A stretch of 64,000 nucleotides of DNA, taken from the NCBI GenBank assembly GCA_017549765.1, contig JAFYNM010000003.1:124001-188000 (forward strand). The letters run 5' to 3'. Below, in pieces: positions 25,859 to 35,700 of this stretch. Position 1 is the stretch's first letter; each line of letters starts with the position of its first letter. Origin of the DNA: Bacteroidales bacterium. GTDB taxonomy: Bacteria; Bacteroidota; Bacteroidia; Bacteroidales; WCHB1-69. Under the pieces are notes generated by a model. It was not told where the DNA came from and made no database searches. It worked only from the letters and a program-made list of their open reading frames with translations. A program made the translations under genes and the position numbers.

Positions 25859-27706
25859 ATGGGCTCCCTATATCGCTATATTTTGTTTTTAGCAATCTGC
25901 GTAACATTTCCACTCTTCTGTCATGGGCAGGATGACACGGTATCCTTCTCGCGGCGCGGCGGCGTGTATGCCAACGCTTTTTCTGTTTCCTTGTCATGCC
26001 AATCCCCGACCCATCACATCCGCTATACCCTCAACGGATCCACCCCCGACCAGAACTCCATCCTTTACACATCGCCTGTCATGCTGAGCACCAAGCTCTG
26101 CACGACTTCTGACATCTACAAGATCCCGATTTCGCCGGCGGATGAATTCTATCTTCCAGACTCTGTGACCAAAGCCATTGTGATCCGTGCCGCCGCCTTT
26201 GACGATATGGGAAACCGCGTCAGCCGCGTGGTCACACAGTCCTATTTCATCAGCTCCTTGGGCTGCACCCTCCATGGGCTCCCCGTCGTGTCCATCTGCG
26301 CTGACTCGCTGGCGTTGTTCGACCATGACACCGGCATCTTGGTGCCAGGCGTCCATCTTGACCCCGACGATCCCAAGATGACCGGAAATTATGCGCAGGA
26401 AGGCAGAGCCTGGGAGCGGTTGATAAACATAGAGTACTATACGGACGGCAACAATGGTTTCAACCAAGCGGCAGGATTGCGCACACATGGAGGCATCCTC
26501 GCACGACGTGCCCAACAGAAAGGTCTTAAAATCTATGCCAGAGAGGAATATGGAAAAAAGAACTTCAAGTACAGGATTTTCGAAGAGACGGATCTAAAAA
26601 AGTTCAAGCACCTAATACTCAAGCCTTTCAGGAACGCATGTACACCTGCTGGCGTGCATGATTGGCTGGCCAACCACATCGCCTCGGAACTTGACATGGA
26701 ATTCACAGCCACCCGCCCCGTCACCCTTTTCTTGAACGGAGAATACTGGGGCATTTATTTCATTCAGGAAAAAATCGACGACCGATACATAGAGGGACAC
26801 TTCGACATAGACCACGACAGCGTCAACGTCATCAACTGTTGGGGCGAATTGGAGAGTGGATCCTCAGACTCCTGGTATTCCCTCTATTATAGTCTATGGG
26901 CGTCGGACCTGTCGGATCCTGACCAATACTATCATTACTCCCGACAAATCGACCTCCACAATTTTATCGATTACTACATTTTCGAACTCTTCTCTGCCAA
27001 CTGGGACTGGCCATGCAACAATGTCAGGTGCTGGCAGACCAGTGACGGCAGCCCTTGGAGATGGGTCTTTTATGATGGCGACTGCTGCTTCGACTCCTCT
27101 AATCCAGACATGTATGGTTACGCCACCTACACAGGCCCACAGTATTGGCCTTCCTGTACATGGAGCACCCTGTTCTTCCGCAAGTTTCTTGAAAACGAGT
27201 CTTTCAAGAACCAATTCCTCCACCGTTTAGAAGCAGTCAACAGTAATCATTTCTCCTATAAACACACCAAAAAATATCTGGATAAGATCCGGAACCTCCT
27301 TCGTGAAGAAATCCCGCAGCAATCACAACGATTCAACAATCCTAAAAACATGAATGAATGGGAACAGGCTTGCCAGTATATCGACGACTTCCTTGCGAGA
27401 AGGGAAAACCAGTTCTGGGACGAGACCAAGACCTTCTTCCATTTAGGAGACGACCACATCACTTCCGTAAAAGGCTACCCCAACCCAATGCTTCGAGGTG
27501 AAAAGCTCAACCTGATGATAACGACAGAAGAGGAGAGTACCGTTGGGGTATCCATATATGACATAAACGGCAGGTTTTTGAAGGGCCAATACATTTTTTT
27601 GGAACAAGGAGAGAATATTGTATCACTTGACGTGGGTTTCCTCACTGGTGTCATTGTCGTTAAGATAGGCAAGCACAGTGAAAAGGTGATCATCCTGCCC
27701 CAATAG
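25859..27706 (+). CDS. CotH kinase family protein with chitobiase-like domain and T9SS sorting signal
   Basis: A 615-residue exported protein. Signal peptide to about residue 25, then a beta domain with the chitobiase/hexosaminidase C-terminal pattern (HHIRYTLNGSTPDQNS), then a CotH kinase-like domain: RLRTHGG-type block GLRTHGGILARRAQQKGLK, LILKPFRNACTP, NGEYWGIYFIQEKID and FYDGDCCFD with metal-binding acidic residues. The last 75 residues form a T9SS sorting domain (YPNPMLRGEKLN to EKVIILPQ). CotH proteins phosphorylate secreted proteins in spores; surface-exposed Bacteroidota members have unknown targets. Confidence 0.85.
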   Translation: MGSLYRYILFLAICVTFPLFCHGQDDTVSFSRRGGVYANAFSVSLSCQSPTHHIRYTLNGSTPDQNSILYTSPVMLSTKLCTTSDIYKIPISPADEFYLPDSVTKAIVIRAAAFDDMGNRVSRVVTQSYFISSLGCTLHGLPVVSICADSLALFDHDTGILVPGVHLDPDDPKMTGNYAQEGRAWERLINIEYYTDGNNGFNQAAGLRTHGGILARRAQQKGLKIYAREEYGKKNFKYRIFEETDLKKFKHLILKPFRNACTPAGVHDWLANHIASELDMEFTATRPVTLFLNGEYWGIYFIQEKIDDRYIEGHFDIDHDSVNVINCWGELESGSSDSWYSLYYSLWASDLSDPDQYYHYSRQIDLHNFIDYYIFELFSANWDWPCNNVRCWQTSDGSPWRWVFYDGDCCFDSSNPDMYGYATYTGPQYWPSCTWSTLFFRKFLENESFKNQFLHRLEAVNSNHFSYKHTKKYLDKIRNLLREEIPQQSQRFNNPKNMNEWEQACQYIDDFLARRENQFWDETKTFFHLGDDHITSVKGYPNPMLRGEKLNLMITTEEESTVGVSIYDINGRFLKGQYIFLEQGENIVSLDVGFLTGVIVVKIGKHSEKVIILPQ

Positions 27707-27783
27707 TCTTCAGCATCAAAAAAGATACCCGAACATTCTCGTTTCATCAGGATTTTTAGAGATAAATATGTCCGTTTTTTTTG

Positions 27784-27792
27784 TAGTTTTGC
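27784..27792 (+). promoter_or_regulatory. -7 promoter element for the MFS transporter
   Basis: TAGTTTTGC; it implies a leader of about 100 nt before ATG 27901. I recognise no riboswitch in that leader. Confidence 0.5.
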
Positions 27793-27900
27793 GGCCGCTC
27801 TGTCTTGTGGAGCTATGCTTTTTAAGTTTCATCTTATAGAAGCAGGGTCGTTGCGCAGAGTTTTGTTTGATTATTCACCCTTTTAATAAAAATAGCCATA

Positions 27901-29181
27901 ATGAATCTCAAAATCAGGCTGATCATCATGAACTTCCTCCAGTTCGCCGTCTGGGGAGCATACCTGACATGTATGGGCACCTATCTGCACCTACATGGGT
28001 TAGGGCATCAAATCGGCATTTTCTACTCCATTCAAGGTATCGTTTCCATCTTTATGCCTGCCATCATCGGCATTATCGCAGACCGATGGATCCAAGCTCA
28101 GAAGATGTTAGGTATCAGTCATTTGATTTCTGGTGCCGCCATGATTTGCGCGGGTCTGTATGGCTTGAGTGCAGGCGACACCGTACAGTTTGGGCCTTTG
28201 TTTGCCCTTTACACAATCGGTGTTGCTTTTTATATGCCGACACTAGCTTTGTCCAATTCGGTGGCCTACCACGCGTTGGAGGGTGCCAATTTAGATCGGG
28301 TGAAGCATTTCCCCCCGATACGTGTGTTCGGCACCATCGGTTTCATCGTGGCCATGTGGTGTGTTGATCTGCTGGGATTCCAACAGACAGCCAACCAGTT
28401 TATCTTGAGCGGCGGGATCGGCCTTGTCCTGGGACTCTATGCGTTCACACTGCCTGCCTGTCACAGCAACAACGACAACAAAGTCACCTCCGTCGTGGAC
28501 ATGTTCGGTCTCCGGGCATTCTCCCTATTCAAACAGAAAAAGATGGCTATCTTCTTCATCTTCTCCATGCTGTTAGGTGTTTCGTTGCAGATCACCAATG
28601 GTTTTGCAAACCCATTCCTGCACAGTTTCGGGCACATTCCGGAATATGCCGACACCTTTGGGGTGAAACATGCCAACATGCTAATCTCTTTGTCCCAGAT
28701 ATCCGAAACGCTCTGCATTTTGCTGATACCCTTCTTCTTGCGTAAGTTCGGCATCAAGAAGGTCATGCTGATAGCCATGTTCGCCTGGGTGTTGCGGTTC
28801 GGCTTCTTCGGCATGGGCAATCCGGGACCGGGTGTCTGGTTGTTCATCCTCTCCTGCATCGTCTATGGTGTCGCCTTCGATTTCTTCAACATCAGCGGTT
28901 CTTTGTTTGTAGATCAGCAGACGGACCCGTCCATCCGAGCCTCAGCGCAGGGTTTATTCATGTTGATGACCAACGGTATTGGTGCCACCATCGGCACCTT
29001 CAGCGCTCAAGTCGTGCTGAACCGTCTAGTCTTCAACCCGCTCAGGCAACATGCCGCCCCAGATGTCATCATGCAGGGCTGGACCAACGCATGGTACCTC
29101 TTTGCCGGCTATGCTTTGATTGTGGCTGTCACCTTTATTTTCGTTTTCAAAGAAAAGTATTCTCAAGAAAAAACTGTCTAA
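27901..29181 (+). CDS. MFS transporter of the nucleoside:proton symporter (NupG-like) family
   Basis: A 426-residue inner-membrane protein with twelve predicted segments. MNFLQFAVWGAYLTCMGTYL at the N-terminus and FMPAIIGIIADRWI near residue 50 are typical of the nucleoside-permease branch of the MFS. Import of nucleosides is likely but untested. The gene overlaps the end of the convergent MbnP-like gene by 4 nt. Confidence 0.82.
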   Translation: MNLKIRLIIMNFLQFAVWGAYLTCMGTYLHLHGLGHQIGIFYSIQGIVSIFMPAIIGIIADRWIQAQKMLGISHLISGAAMICAGLYGLSAGDTVQFGPLFALYTIGVAFYMPTLALSNSVAYHALEGANLDRVKHFPPIRVFGTIGFIVAMWCVDLLGFQQTANQFILSGGIGLVLGLYAFTLPACHSNNDNKVTSVVDMFGLRAFSLFKQKKMAIFFIFSMLLGVSLQITNGFANPFLHSFGHIPEYADTFGVKHANMLISLSQISETLCILLIPFFLRKFGIKKVMLIAMFAWVLRFGFFGMGNPGPGVWLFILSCIVYGVAFDFFNISGSLFVDQQTDPSIRASAQGLFMLMTNGIGATIGTFSAQVVLNRLVFNPLRQHAAPDVIMQGWTNAWYLFAGYALIVAVTFIFVFKEKYSQEKTV

Positions 29182-29954
29182 CCCGGAAAACGGACCGTAA
29201 ACACCGTCTTACCGTTGGCCACCAACTTGCCGATAGCCTCTTGATTCTGCATGATGGCTGTACCATCTTGTGCAAAATCAAAGACATAGGGATTTTGGAA
29301 CCATTGTAGGATATCCATGTTCAAATCTAGGATGTTGAGGTCCTCAGCGGACAAAACCACATCATTCAGTGGGATACTGACCGTGAATGCGTTATCCACG
29401 AATCCAGCAATTTGTCCGTCCTCGTAGATCTGTCCAGTGCCGAGGTGCATCGCAAATGGGACAGGGGAAGGAGAGGTCTCAGGGCAGAACCATCTTCCAT
29501 TCAGTTTCATATGATGATAACCGCCGCCCAGCGCTTCGGGCCAACTCATGCTGTTTTCGGGAGGGTTGACAAAGAAGTGCGAGACATTATACTCCGGAGC
29601 CAGGCCAAAGACAAAGTCTAACCGGGCATACTTGCCGACAGGTACACGATCTTCCTTGAGCTGCCACGACAGTGTGGAAGGGATGTCCACATCCACATAA
29701 TGGATGCCATCATCGGTCTGCAAGGCATACTGGGTGCCATCCTCGTGGGTCAGCACGACCTTGGAGATAAAATATTGGACTTCCGTCACGGAAAAGTGAT
29801 TGCCGGCGGCATTAACATAACGATTGGTGTCTTGTTGCAGGGTCTCGTCGCCTACAGAAAAGGAAAACCGCAAAGCCAAATCGGCTTCCGGTTTATGACA
29901 TGAAGAGATGCCTAACAGCAGCAATGCTGCCAGGGCAAGAATCTTACCATTCAT
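29178..29954 (-). CDS. MbnP-like lipoprotein (copper-chaperone-related family)
   Basis: A 258-residue lipoprotein (lipobox ISSC, Cys at about residue 19). Its body matches the MbnP domain: VTEVQYFISKVVL near residue 56, FGLAPEYN near 117 and GGYHHMKLNGRW near 144, with conserved His residues. In methanotrophs MbnP works with MbnH in copper handling; Bacteroidota members are often found near TonB receptors or cytochromes, which are absent here. The start overlaps the end of the DUF4468 gene by 11 nt. Confidence 0.75.
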   Translation of the reverse strand: MNGKILALAALLLLGISSCHKPEADLALRFSFSVGDETLQQDTNRYVNAAGNHFSVTEVQYFISKVVLTHEDGTQYALQTDDGIHYVDVDIPSTLSWQLKEDRVPVGKYARLDFVFGLAPEYNVSHFFVNPPENSMSWPEALGGGYHHMKLNGRWFCPETSPSPVPFAMHLGTGQIYEDGQIAGFVDNAFTVSIPLNDVVLSAEDLNILDLNMDILQWFQNPYVFDFAQDGTAIMQNQEAIGKLVANGKTVFTVRFPG

Positions 29955-30495
29955 CTTCGAACACCTCCTCGGGCATCATGCCTTCTTCCAAAGAGTTGAT
30001 GAGTTGTTGGATTTGTTCATCAATCTGGTTCAGAAAATCATACTGGGAAGGAGTCCAATAGGGGCTATCCGTTTTGAACCAATTCTCGATGGGGGCTGCT
30101 GCTGCCGCTTTCTCGTTGAAATTGGTGATGGTGTAGCGGTAGCGGTTATCGCGGCACTCCAGTTTGAAGTTATAATAGACCACATTTTTAGGAAGCATGG
30201 TGCCGTCTTTCTGTTTGGAAAAGATACGGACGCTCGAGCGCATCTCTATGACTTTCTTCTCGGCGTCAGCATTTTTAATCACCTCGCTGGTATTCTTATA
30301 ATAGCTCTTCACCCACTTCATAGCGCGCTGATACAGCACATCAGGGGTACCCTCCTGTTTCACCACATCCTGATAAGTGACGAGATTGGTACGTTCGTCG
30401 ATGGGAAGAGCCGGCACAGGAAGGGTGGATGGTTTCTGGGCGAAAAGGACTATGGAGGACAATAACAGCAGTGCGGTTATGGCAAGATTTTTCAT
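29944..30495 (-). CDS. Exported DUF4468 protein
   Basis: A 183-residue protein with signal peptide ending VLFAQ (residue 20). The core matches DUF4468, a TBP-like fold: YQRAMKWVKSYYKN near residue 56 and VVYYNFKLECRDNRYRYTITNF near 105. Function unknown; the domain is abundant in Bacteroidales exported proteins. It lies 5 nt after folA and overlaps the MbnP-like gene. Confidence 0.78.
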   Translation of the reverse strand: MKNLAITALLLLSSIVLFAQKPSTLPVPALPIDERTNLVTYQDVVKQEGTPDVLYQRAMKWVKSYYKNTSEVIKNADAEKKVIEMRSSVRIFSKQKDGTMLPKNVVYYNFKLECRDNRYRYTITNFNEKAAAAAPIENWFKTDSPYWTPSQYDFLNQIDEQIQQLINSLEEGMMPEEVFEDEW

Positions 30496-30500
30496 AGTGG

Positions 30501-30992
30501 TTATTTTTTACGGATTAAGGTTTGAAAATACAAATCATATTCATTTTTCTCATCTTTCGGACGATAGACGGTGCGGTCCACCTGCCATTCATCATCAGAG
30601 AGCACGGGGAAATAGACATCTGCCGTGAAAGAAGATTTAATGCGGGTGAGATATATTTTTTCGGCATAGGGCAGGAAGAGGCGATACATGGTGGCGCCGC
30701 CCATCACAAAGGCTTCGGGCTCGTCCTGCACCAGCGCCATCGCATCCTCTATAGAGTGGACCGTCTCGCAGTCGGGAAAGGTGATGTCATCGAGGGTGAT
30801 GACGATGTTGCGGCGGTTGGGCAGGGGGCGTTTCGGCAGCGAGCGCCACGTGTTGTCTCCCATCAGCACCGGGGCACCGGTAGTGACTTTCTTGAAATAT
30901 TTCAGATCGGCGGGCAGATGGCACAGCAGTTGGTTCTGGTAGCCCAGCTCCATATTGTCGCCCACAGCAGCTATCATACTGAGATTTTGCAT
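30501..30992 (-). CDS. folA: Dihydrofolate reductase
   Basis: A 163-residue NADPH-dependent enzyme that makes tetrahydrofolate. The N-terminal MIAAVGDNMELGYQNQLL, catalytic acid D29 in LPADLKYF, VLMGDNTWRSLP and FVMGGATMYRLFLP are clear. Residue 24, usually Trp (Trp22 of E. coli), is Cys here (codon TGC). ATG 30992 is chosen over the longer frame because the -7 element at 31016-31024 and family length agree with it. First gene of folA, DUF4468, MbnP-like. Confidence 0.92.
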   Translation of the reverse strand: MQNLSMIAAVGDNMELGYQNQLLCHLPADLKYFKKVTTGAPVLMGDNTWRSLPKRPLPNRRNIVITLDDITFPDCETVHSIEDAMALVQDEPEAFVMGGATMYRLFLPYAEKIYLTRIKSSFTADVYFPVLSDDEWQVDRTVYRPKDEKNEYDLYFQTLIRKK

Positions 30993-31015
30993 AGGTTTCG
31001 GTTTTGAATGAGACG

Positions 31016-31024
31016 GCAAACGTA
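31016..31024 (-). promoter_or_regulatory. -7 promoter element for the folA operon
   Basis: TACGTTTGC on the minus strand, 23 nt before ATG 30992. Confidence 0.6.
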
Positions 31025-31094
31025 CAATTTTTTTATCAGAATTGCCAACGCAAAAAAAAGGAAAGCCTTCAAGACTTTCCTTTATATCGTAAGG

Positions 31095-32501
31095 TTATTC
31101 ACCATAACTGGACCCGTCGAAACAGTGGGTGCATATTTGATCTTTGGAGAGGCCAACAGATTTGGCAATCACCTCCAAAGTGTTGAATTTCAAGGTATCC
31201 ACCCCAAGATGCTGGCGGATGATCTCGACCATTTTGGCATACTCTTTAGTGGTGGAATCCATATAGCGGTGGAGGTTCTTATGGCTATCGCCCTCCAGTT
31301 CCTCGATGACGCGACGGGTGATGAGTTCCAGTTCCGTTTTGGAGGCGGAGAAGTTGAGGTAGTTGCAACCGAAGACAAGGGGCGGGCAGCTAATACGGAT
31401 GTGTACCTCCTTGGCGCCGCCGGCGTAGAGTTTCCGCACATTATCGCGGAGTTGTGTGCCACGGACGATGGAGTCATCACAGAAAACCACCTTTTGGCCT
31501 TTCAGCAGTGTGGAGTTCGGAATCAGCTTCATCTTGGCCACCTGTTCACGCATCTCCTGGTTGACGGGCATGAAACTACGCGACCACGTCGGCGTGTATT
31601 TTACGATGCCGCGACGGTAAGGAATTCTCTTGCCATTGGAATAGCCCAGGGCCATGCCAATACCGGAGTCGGGGATGGCGGACACATAATCGGCCTCAAC
31701 ATCATCCACCTTGCCCATCTCGTAGCCCAAGAGATAGCGGCTGTTCTCCACATTGACCGCCTCGTATTCAGAAGCCGGGTAGCCATAATAGATCCACAAG
31801 AAAGAGCAGACCTGCATCTTATGGTTCGGCGGCAAGAGCTGGGTGCAGCCGTCAAGATTGACCTTCACGATCTCGCCAGGACCCACAAAACGCTCAATCT
31901 CATAATTGAGGTTGGAGAAACTATGGGTGTCGAATGTCAAGGCATAGCTGTCGGCACGCTTGCCGACCACGATCGGTGTACGGCCCAGATAATCGCGGGC
32001 AGCGATAATGCCGTCAGAAGTCAGAATCAGCATAGAGCAAGAGCCCTTGACCTTTTTATAGACATTCTGGATGCCGGAGACGAAGTCCTCCCCTTGGGAT
32101 ATCATCAACGCGATCAGTTCGGTGGGATTGGTACCGCCGGAACTCAACTCGGTGAATTGTTGGTGTTTGTCGAGACACTCCTTCTCCAGTTCCGCCACAT
32201 TATTGATCTTGCCTACGGTCACGATGGCGAAGCGACCGAGATGGGAATTCACCACAATTGGTTGTGCGTCCGTGTCGCTGATGACACCGATGCCCATATT
32301 CCCTTTGAACTTCCCGATGGAGTCTGCGAATTTGGTTCTGAAATAGGAATTCTCGATGTTGTGGATTGAGCGGTAGAAGATATTGTCATGCATCGTCACC
32401 ATACCACCACGTTTGGTGCCCAAGTGCGAATGATAGTCAATACCGTAAAACAAATCGGTTGAGCAGTTCTCTTTGGAGACCACCCCGAAAAACCCTCCCA
32501 T
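31095..32501 (-). CDS. purF: Amidophosphoribosyltransferase homologue lacking the glutaminase cysteine
   Basis: A 468-residue protein with an Ntn-glutaminase-like N-terminal half and a phosphoribosyltransferase C-terminal half. The PRPP loop VVFCDDSIVRGTQL is at residues 338-351 and AIPDSG at 275-280, both intact. The mature PurF enzyme needs Cys right after the initiator Met (MCG); this one starts MGGFFG, and the usual HRGQ block is replaced by HLGTKRGG. Glutamine hydrolysis is therefore unlikely. It may use ammonia or serve another purpose. ATG 32501 is fixed by homology and by the -7 element at 32545-32553; the open frame extends 54 codons further. Confidence 0.8.
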   Translation of the reverse strand: MGGFFGVVSKENCSTDLFYGIDYHSHLGTKRGGMVTMHDNIFYRSIHNIENSYFRTKFADSIGKFKGNMGIGVISDTDAQPIVVNSHLGRFAIVTVGKINNVAELEKECLDKHQQFTELSSGGTNPTELIALMISQGEDFVSGIQNVYKKVKGSCSMLILTSDGIIAARDYLGRTPIVVGKRADSYALTFDTHSFSNLNYEIERFVGPGEIVKVNLDGCTQLLPPNHKMQVCSFLWIYYGYPASEYEAVNVENSRYLLGYEMGKVDDVEADYVSAIPDSGIGMALGYSNGKRIPYRRGIVKYTPTWSRSFMPVNQEMREQVAKMKLIPNSTLLKGQKVVFCDDSIVRGTQLRDNVRKLYAGGAKEVHIRISCPPLVFGCNYLNFSASKTELELITRRVIEELEGDSHKNLHRYMDSTTKEYAKMVEIIRQHLGVDTLKFNTLEVIAKSVGLSKDQICTHCFDGSSYGE

Positions 32502-32544
32502 AGTGCTATAAACTAAATTTTGTAAATGATTCAGTGAACAGCTG

Positions 32545-32553
32545 GCAAAAATA
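32545..32553 (-). promoter_or_regulatory. -7 promoter element for the PurF homologue
   Basis: TATTTTTGC on the minus strand, 43 nt before ATG 32501. Confidence 0.6.
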
Positions 32554-32726
32554 CATTTTTTCATTTTTTCTCTATCGCAAACCTTCGGAATTTTATCAAC
32601 GTTTTGTTGAAAACGACATAGGCTGTTCAACGACAGGACCATAAGGGTGGTCCAGCTCTCCACATCATAGCATTTTTGACAGCCGTATTTTTTCGTGCAG
32701 GGCGACCATTTCTCCTATATTTTATG
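32554..32726. other. Divergent intergenic spacer with a small hairpin
   Basis: No credible reading frame. A 7-bp stem with AAGG loop (GGACCAT at 32636-32642, GTGGTCC at 32647-32653) is not followed by a T-run on either strand, so it does not look like a terminator. Confidence 0.45.
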
Positions 32727-32735
32727 TAGATTTGC
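32727..32735 (+). promoter_or_regulatory. -7 promoter element for the beta-propeller/outer-membrane protein
   Basis: TAGATTTGC, 24 nt before the TTG start at 32760. Confidence 0.55.
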
Positions 32736-32759
32736 AGCGATTTTGGAGAAGTAGAAACT

Positions 32760-35700
32760 TTGAGACCATCTACAACATATAAAGATTTGATTATCAGCGT
32801 ACTGCTGTGCATGATAGGAATTTGTCTTCCTACAGATGGGGAGGCTCAATTCTACAATGGCTCGCAGATCACCTTTGGCAAAAACCGGGTGCAGCATCAG
32901 AATTTCAACTGGCAGTATTTGCGGTCGGAGCAGTATGACGTCTATTACTATCCCACGGGGCGGGAGTTGGCGCAATATGTCTTTTATAAAGTTCCCGAGG
33001 TGATAGATGAGATCGAGCACTTGCTCAACTACACCTCGCGGAAGAAGTTGCAGTTGATTGTGTACAACACGCAGGCTGACTTTCGGGAGTCGAACTTCGC
33101 CTACGACGATGAAGACTTTTACAATCAGGGAGGGGTGACCAACATCTCCGGCACGAAGATATATTTGTATTTTGACGGCAGTCATGCCCATTTGGACCGG
33201 ATGATTCGCAGCGGCATCATGAACGTTTATGCCCGTTGGCTGACGGAGGGAGCATCCATGGGGGCCAACATCTCTTCAGAGTATCTCATCAATGTTCCGT
33301 CATGGTTTTACAGCGGTCTATCTTCCTACTTTGGAGAACGTTGGAACTCTGACATCGACGCTCATGTCATGGATGGCATGCTGACGCGGCGATACGCCGA
33401 CATCGACTATCTGTCGCCTGTGGATGCCACCTATGCTGGACATTCTTTCTGGAAGTTCATTGTGGACACCTATGGAGAACGCATCATCCCCCGCATTCTG
33501 CACAACACCCGCGCCACCAAGATGGTGGAGCGCAGTTTTTACTATTCCACAGGCATCCCTTATCGGACCTTGTTGCTCAACTGGTACAAATATTATTACG
33601 TCCTGTATCACCAGAACCTTGACAAGTTTCATCCCGTAGGCATTCTGTCGCATCCCAAGAGCAACCGTCATTATCAGCACATCTGCTTCCAGCCTCATGG
33701 AGACTGCTATGCCTATGTCACCAACGAGTCAGGGCAGGTGCGGGTATGGTTACAGACGGGAATGAGCAACCGTCCCAAATGTATCTTCAAACGTTACCAG
33801 AAGACGGAAGACAACCCCGACCTCTCCTACCCCATCATCCAATGGCATCCCACGGGCGAGGGATTGGGCCTGACCTTGGAGTCGAAAGGGCACTGCTACT
33901 ACCAAGCATACAACCTTTCTACGGGCAATTGGGACAAGAAACAGCTGGTGGATGTCGAGAAGATCACCTCCTGGACCTACTCGGAGGATGGCATGACGAT
34001 GTTGTTTTCCGGTTTTCAACACGGGCAATCAGACCTTTTCCTGTACAGTTTCCTCTCGCACTCGTTCCAGAATCTGACCAATGACTTCTACGACGACTAC
34101 GGGCCTGCTTTTCTCACCCCGCAGCAGATTGTCTTCTCCTCCAACCGTCCCACCGACTCCATTCAGTTGAAAGAGGACTTTATGGATGCGCAGCCACAGA
34201 AGCGGTATGATATTTTCCTTTATGACTATGGAAAAAAGGATTTGAAGTTGATGCGAGCCACCGACACACCGTATGGCAACGAGTACGATATCTATCCTTT
34301 GGATGGGAGACAGATTCTCTACCTCAGTGACAACGACGGCATTGTCAACCGTTATACGGCGGTCTTTGACAGCACCATCAGTCGCATAGACACAGCCATA
34401 CATTACGCCTATTTTGCCAAGAGCAGTGCCTTGACAGACCATGCCTACAACATTCTGGACCATGCTTACAGTCCCTCCTCTCAAACCATCGCCGACATCC
34501 TATTGATGGACAAGGCCGAGCGTATTCATTTTCGGCCATTCAATCCGTTGTACACGCCGGCAATCGTCCCCACCCCTTATTATCAAAAGCTGATGCAAGA
34601 GGTGATTGCGGCCGACAGTGTCCGCAAGTCCAACGAAGACAAGACCAACAAGGATGTCCTGGCAAGCCAGCATGGATTCCTGCCGGTTTACGAGTCCGAC
34701 CTTGACCCTGTGGCCACTCACGAGCATAATTTGCAGGCCGACACACTCAAGAAGCCGAAGAAAGAGCGGATGGAGATCCCCGTCGGCACGGGTTATCGTG
34801 TACAATATTCCATCAACAAGGTCATCACGCAAGCCGACTTTTCCTTCTTGAATACCTCCTACCAGCAGTTTGCGGGAGGCACGTCGCCCATCTACCTCAA
34901 CACTGGCATCAATGCGCTTTTCATGTTAGGTATTCACGACTTGTTTGAAGACTACCGCATCACGGCGGGTTTCCGTTTCTCCTTCAACCTACAGAACAAC
35001 GAGTTTATGTTCAGCTTTGAGAATTTATCGAAGCGGTTAGACCGCCAGATAGTGCTCTACCGACAGGCCCTCAGTGCCGATGCTTCCGACTATGCCTCGA
35101 AGCAGACCTCCAACAGTCTGTTCTACATTTTGAAGTTCCCATTCAACAAGAGCAACAGTGTTCGACTGACCTTGAAAGGCCGTTATGAGACGCACATCAT
35201 CGGATCGCTGAGTGACAATTCCTTGCGGGAGCCCACCACGCACCATCTGTGGGCGGGAGCAAAACTGGAGTACGTCTTTGATTCTTCCAAAGAGTTATAC
35301 ACGAACTTGTGGAAAGGCAGCAAGGTCAAGATTTTTGCCGAATACGACCAGCTGGCGGAGCGCAACACCCAGAACTTGCTGGTGTTAGGCTTTGATGCCC
35401 GACATTCTTTCCATTTGTACAAGAACATGACATTGGCTTTCCGCGCGGCCGCCTCCACCAACATCGGCTCGGCGCGACTCGTCTATTTCATGGGCGGTGT
35501 GGACAACTGGGTCAATGCTAAATTCAACAGCAACATCTGGGTTGATTTGTCCAAGAACTACGTTTACCAGACCCTTGCCACCAATATGCGGGGATTCCAG
35601 CAGAACATCCGCAACGGCACCTCCTTCCTTTTGTTTTCCGGAGAGCTCAGGATACCCATTGTGCAATTGATTGCCGGTCATCAGGTCGGCTTGGAACTTT

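Noticed and set aside
27793..27900. Possible riboswitch in the 100-nt leader of the nucleoside-type transporter
   Set aside because: I could not match it to any purine or other riboswitch consensus; no clear stem arrangement or terminator.
31008..32369. 453-codon open frame on the plus strand, antisense to the PurF homologue
   Set aside because: It follows codon-position bias of the real minus-strand gene, has no recognisable motif and lacks a promoter; the opposite strand carries clear PRPP-binding motifs.
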